A stretch of 15,878 nt of DNA from an uncultured Armatimonadota bacterium (lineage in GTDB: Bacteria > Armatimonadota > Armatimonadia > Armatimonadales > Armatimonadaceae), in assembly GCA_903881535.1 (NCBI GenBank), contig CAIRTT010000188.1, forward strand, positions 1-15,878. The letters run 5' to 3'. Made by a program: the position numbers and the translations under genes. The notes beneath the pieces are model-generated. The model saw only the letters and a list, made by a program, of their open reading frames with translations, did not search any database and was not told the DNA's origin. Shown here in pieces: positions 13,573-15,878 of the stretch (position 1 is its first letter; every line of letters begins with the position of its first letter).

Positions 13573-14147
13573 TGAAAGGCGAATGGTGTTACTTCAAGGC
13601 CCACCTACCCGCTGACTACTGCGAGCGGATCATAGAGGTTGCCCTGTCCCGCCCGGCTCAAGAGGCCCAGATCGGCACCGACACCGGGGTCAAGTCGGAC
13701 ACGTCTTTCCGTCGCTCCAGCCTGCGGTTTGTGAACCGTAACGATGCTGAGCTTGACTACGTATTTGACGAACTTTGGAAGCTCGCTCTTCGCGCCAACC
13801 AAGAATGGTTTGACGTGCACATCAGCAAGCTCGACTACCTTCAGATAGCTGAATATGACAGTGCGTACGCAGGTGAGTACAAGACGCATCACGACATCTT
13901 TTACATGAATGGCGATCCGTACTACCACCGGAAACTGTCCTGCATCATTCAGCTATCTGATCCTAGTACCTACACGGGTGGCGACCTGACATTTGAGCAT
14001 GTGTCCGCATACCCCGATCCGGTAGAACTGCGCCAGCAAGGCACAGTGATCTTCTTCCCTTCTTTTGTACGCCATGCAGCGTTGCCGGTCACTACCGGTA
14101 AGCGGTACTCCGTTGCTTCATGGTTTGACGGTCCCAAATGGAGATGA
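13572..14147 (+). CDS. 2-oxoglutarate/Fe(II)-dependent dioxygenase (PKHD/prolyl-hydroxylase type)
   Basis: The product is 191 residues, about the size of one double-stranded beta-helix domain. The iron-binding facial triad is visible: H106-x-D108 in YKTHHDIFYM and H168 in FVRHAALPV. R178, ten residues after H168, is the expected 2-oxoglutarate ligand. GGDLTFEH (about residues 136-143) is the usual strand preceding the jelly-roll turn. The enzyme should couple oxidation of 2-oxoglutarate to succinate with hydroxylation of a substrate. Phage versions are common and their substrates mostly unknown; a protein substrate such as the collagen-like fibre two genes upstream is conceivable, as is an iron- or metabolism-linked role. 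It is coupled to both neighbours. Confidence 0.88.
   Translation: MKGEWCYFKAHLPADYCERIIEVALSRPAQEAQIGTDTGVKSDTSFRRSSLRFVNRNDAELDYVFDELWKLALRANQEWFDVHISKLDYLQIAEYDSAYAGEYKTHHDIFYMNGDPYYHRKLSCIIQLSDPSTYTGGDLTFEHVSAYPDPVELRQQGTVIFFPSFVRHAALPVTTGKRYSVASWFDGPKWR
14140..14143 (+). promoter_or_regulatory. Ribosome binding site GGAG selecting the start at 14150
   Basis: GGAG lies inside the last codons of the dioxygenase and is 6 bases before ATG 14150. The in-frame ATGs at 14138 and 14144 have no comparable spacing. Confidence 0.6.
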
Positions 14148-14149
14148 GC

Positions 14150-14365
14150 ATGGTTAAGCCTGTTAAAAAGCCTGTTGTCAAAGGCCCTAGCGCCACTGAT
14201 GTAGATGCCAAGGTAGACGCACACGTTGATATCTGCGCTGTCAGGTACGAGGGCATTGAGCGTGAGATGCGTGGCATGAATGCTCGCCTTAAGCGCATTG
14301 AGGCTATCTTCATCGGCAGTGCTGGCGCGATCATCTTGTTGCTGGCTCATCTTGCGCTGAAATGA
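14150..14365 (+). CDS. Small single-helix membrane protein, XhlA-like (lysis cassette)
   Basis: The product is 71 residues from the ATG at 14150. A basic Pro/Lys N-terminus (MVKPVKKPVVKG) is followed by a charged amphipathic helix (YEGIEREMRGMNARLKRIE, residues 33-51) and one hydrophobic segment at residues 52-70 (AIFIGSAGAIILLLAHLAL). A soluble coiled-coil-like region followed by one C-terminal membrane helix is the layout of XhlA-type lysis accessory proteins. The sequence match to XhlA is weak, so this is a layout-based call. It overlaps the next gene by 4 bases (ATGA) at the head of the lysis cassette. It may help the holin, or anchor at the membrane. Confidence 0.65.
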   Translation: MVKPVKKPVVKGPSATDVDAKVDAHVDICAVRYEGIEREMRGMNARLKRIEAIFIGSAGAIILLLAHLALK

Positions 14366-14589
14366 AAGCCAAGCTGACTTTCTATGTAACGCTGATGGTC
14401 AGCACGACGTTGTGCGTTGTCATCTTTGCAATGGTCATGACGCTGATGATGGGTTTGTTCAACGACAAAGTGGACAACACAGAGATTTTCAAACTCATCT
14501 CGCCTGCCTTTCAGACTGTCGTTGGCGGGTTTATTGGCCTGCTTGCTGGTGTGAAATTGTCTCACGATGACGAGGATGAACCCAAATGA
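14362..14589 (+). CDS. Small two-helix membrane protein, putative holin or antiholin
   Basis: The product is 75 residues with two hydrophobic segments, at about residues 6-31 (LTFYVTLMVSTTLCVVIFAM and onward) and 47-66 (SPAFQTVVGGFIGLLAGVKL). They are separated by a short acidic/polar loop (NDKVDNTEIFK). The tail is strongly acidic (HDDEDEPK). Two helices with a charged C-terminus fit class II holins, although class II holins usually have a basic tail. It overlaps both neighbours by 4 bases and lies beside a GTA-type holin and a lysozyme, so a role in lysis or its timing is likely. Whether this or the next gene is the true holin cannot be seen. Confidence 0.65.
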   Translation: MKAKLTFYVTLMVSTTLCVVIFAMVMTLMMGLFNDKVDNTEIFKLISPAFQTVVGGFIGLLAGVKLSHDDEDEPK

Positions 14590-15101
14590 TGACTTTAATC
14601 TCAACCGCCATCTCCTTTTTGATGGGCGGCTTGCCTAAGATCCTCGACTTTTTTCAAGACAAGTCCGACAAGGGTCACGAACTGGCTTTGGCGAGGATGC
14701 AGACTGAGCGTGAGCTGGAACTGCGCAAGGCAGGCTTTGAGGCGCAAGAGCGTGTGGAGCATATCCACACAGAACAGCTTCAGATTCAATCTGATGCCCA
14801 GTCAAAGCAGACGCTCATCAATGCACAACAGGCTGAGATGCAGGCGCTCTACGCTCATGACATGAGCCTCAATGAAGGGACTAGCACTTGGGTCAAGAAC
14901 TTTCGTGCGTTGGTGCGTCCCATCATCACCTACGGGTTTTTCTTCCTGTTGGTAGCTATTGATGCGGGGCTTTTCATGTATGGCTGGAACCGCAACACGG
15001 ACTTTAAGACGCTGGCTGACCTGCTGTGGGATAACGAGACTCAGGCGCTATTTGCCTCGATCATTGCTTTCCACTTCGGCGGGAGGGCGTTTGGTAAGTG
15101 A
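14586..15101 (+). CDS. Holin of the GTA_holin_3TM type
   Basis: The product is 171 residues. It has a hydrophobic N-terminal segment (residues 3-22), a long charged helix (residues 25-95, rich in Glu, Gln, Ala and Lys), then FRALVRPIITYGFFFLLVAI (residues 106-125) leading into a second membrane helix that ends near 133. WDNETQALFASIIAFHFGGR (residues 148-167) is a third, weaker one. The RALVRP-I--YGFF and IIAFHFGGRAFGK pattern is that of the 3TM holin family named after gene transfer agent release, which is widespread in phages. It should oligomerise in the inner membrane and let the lysozyme out. It starts at ATGA 14586 (a second ATG is at 14589) and ends in a GTGA overlap with the lysozyme. 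Confidence 0.82.
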   Translation: MMTLISTAISFLMGGLPKILDFFQDKSDKGHELALARMQTERELELRKAGFEAQERVEHIHTEQLQIQSDAQSKQTLINAQQAEMQALYAHDMSLNEGTSTWVKNFRALVRPIITYGFFFLLVAIDAGLFMYGWNRNTDFKTLADLLWDNETQALFASIIAFHFGGRAFGK

Positions 15102-15580
15102 ACGTCTCGCCCGATTGCATCTACACGATTAAGCACCATGAGGGCATGAGGCTGCGGCCTTATCGTTGCCCGGCGTTGCTTTGGACTGTAGGTGTTGGGC
15201 ACGTTCTCTACCCAGATCAGGGCAAGCTCAAGTTGGCAGATCGAACAGGGTACGCACTCAAAGATGCCGATAACAGGGTTTGGACACAGGGCGAGGTGGA
15301 TGCACTACTGCGCTCAGACCTTGCGCGTTTTGAGCAGGGCGTGGCCCGAATGTGTCCTGCTTCTGTTGGCAGTCAAGGCCGCTTTGACGCACTGGTGAGC
15401 TTCAGTTTTAACGTGGGGCTGGGGACGCTACAACGCTCCACCCTTAGGTCTAAGTTTAATCGTGGCGACTTTGAAGGCGCTGCACAGGAGTTTCTCAAGT
15501 TCACCAAAGCTGGTGGCAAAGTGCTTAAAGGCTTGGTGAACCGCCGTAATGGCGAAGTGAGGATGTATGGCCGGTCTTGA
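15098..15580 (+). CDS. Endolysin: phage lysozyme, glycoside hydrolase family 24
   Basis: The product is 160 residues from GTG 15098, overlapping the holin by 4 bases. E15 (in KHHEGMRLR), C24 and T30 (in LLWTVGVGH) give the E-8-C-5-T spacing of GH24 lysozymes, where the middle residue may be Asp or Cys. T4 lysozyme has E11, D20 and T26. RFDALVSFSFNVGLG (residues 95-109) and GLVNRRNGEVRMY (residues 145-157) are further family motifs. It hydrolyses the MurNAc-GlcNAc bond of peptidoglycan. There is no signal peptide or SAR helix, so release should need the upstream holin. No wall-binding domain is present, consistent with a Gram-negative host. Confidence 0.92.
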   Translation: MNVSPDCIYTIKHHEGMRLRPYRCPALLWTVGVGHVLYPDQGKLKLADRTGYALKDADNRVWTQGEVDALLRSDLARFEQGVARMCPASVGSQGRFDALVSFSFNVGLGTLQRSTLRSKFNRGDFEGAAQEFLKFTKAGGKVLKGLVNRRNGEVRMYGRS

Positions 15581-15878
15581 CGACATCACAAACCCGTTAA
15601 ACCAAGCCGAGGGCGCACTCAAGGCGGCCCGTGGCGTTCTCAATGAGAGCGTCGGGCTGGTCAAGGATGTCCACAAAGTAGCTGGCGAGATTAAGCAGTA
15701 CCGCGAGGATCGCCAAGACGACCGCGCCATTGCGCCAGCCCTGCTGAACAAACGCGCCACCAAGCGTGTCATCAAGCGCGGCACTAAACAGGCTGAGGCT
15801 GACTACGACTCTGACCTCGATTCTTCAATGTCAGCAGCAAAAAAGATGCTGATGGAGAAAAAGAGAGCGGATGAAGAA
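15567..15878 (+). CDS. Unrecognised helical protein, N-terminal 104 residues (partial)
   Basis: The frame starts at ATG 15567, inside the end of the lysozyme gene (14-base overlap), with a GTGAGG purine site 4 bases upstream, and runs open to the window edge. The N-terminus is MAGLDDITNPLNQAEGALKA, followed by a long heptad-like helical region (VLNESVGLVKDVHKVAGEIKQY). After that come basic (KRATKRVIKRGTKQAEADY) and acidic stretches. No membrane helix or lipobox is visible, so it does not look like a spanin. Its place after the lysozyme could mean a late virion or lysis-linked protein. I do not recognise the family. Confidence 0.75.
   Translation, partial: MAGLDDITNPLNQAEGALKAARGVLNESVGLVKDVHKVAGEIKQYREDRQDDRAIAPALLNKRATKRVIKRGTKQAEADYDSDLDSSMSAAKKMLMEKKRADEE

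Noticed and set aside
15567..15878. Rz-like spanin identity for the last partial gene
   Set aside because: There is no N-terminal membrane helix, signal sequence or lipobox, and no embedded Rz1-like frame with a Cys lipobox that I could see.

Overview
The window is a densely packed stretch of the late (virion and lysis) region of a tailed double-stranded DNA bacteriophage. Every supported gene is on the + strand. Neighbours abut or overlap by 1 base (TAATG/TGATG) or 4 bases (ATGA/GTGA), and the longest gap is about 70 bases. Two genes resemble podovirus-type head-to-tail adaptors, one of them like the SU10 adaptor family, so a podovirus-like virion is plausible. The lysozyme has no wall-binding domain, which suggests a Gram-negative host. 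No integrase, transposase, tRNA, CRISPR array or host gene is visible.

Layout. (1) 1-622: the tail of one small basic gene and two complete small basic genes, sharing Gly/Lys-rich motifs. (2) 623-2591: a putative adaptor, a CxxC/CxxC zinc-ribbon protein, a 67-residue protein with the same Gly/Lys motif, and an SU10-like adaptor. (3) 2591-3789: two putative virion structural proteins and a 58-residue DUF2158/YodC-like protein. (4) 3791-10278: four appendage genes. One is a 285-residue fibre-base-like protein. The other three (662, 556 and 632 residues) are mosaic fibres built from recurring GNLGIGTSSP and GNLLVGTT linkers alternating with unrelated, more AT-rich payloads. The second and third end in a peptidase S74 (endosialidase-type) chaperone domain; the first does not. 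(5) 10278-13572: two small conserved proteins, then a protein with 20-residue and 11-residue tandem repeats, a collagen-like fibre, and a Trp-repeat protein with a low-GC C-terminal domain. (6) 13572-14147: a 2-oxoglutarate/Fe(II) dioxygenase. (7) 14150-15580: a lysis cassette of an XhlA-like one-helix membrane protein, a two-helix membrane protein, a GTA-type 3TM holin and a GH24 lysozyme. (8) 15567-end: the start of an unrecognised helical protein.

How it fits together. The upstream genes probably complete the head and tail, and seven consecutive or near-consecutive genes (about 9 kb) build host-recognition appendages. The lysis genes then release the progeny. The two points most worth following are the fibre genes, where DNA-identical linkers flank divergent payloads as if shuffled by homologous recombination, and the dioxygenase two genes downstream of a collagen-like fibre, which could in principle hydroxylate it.
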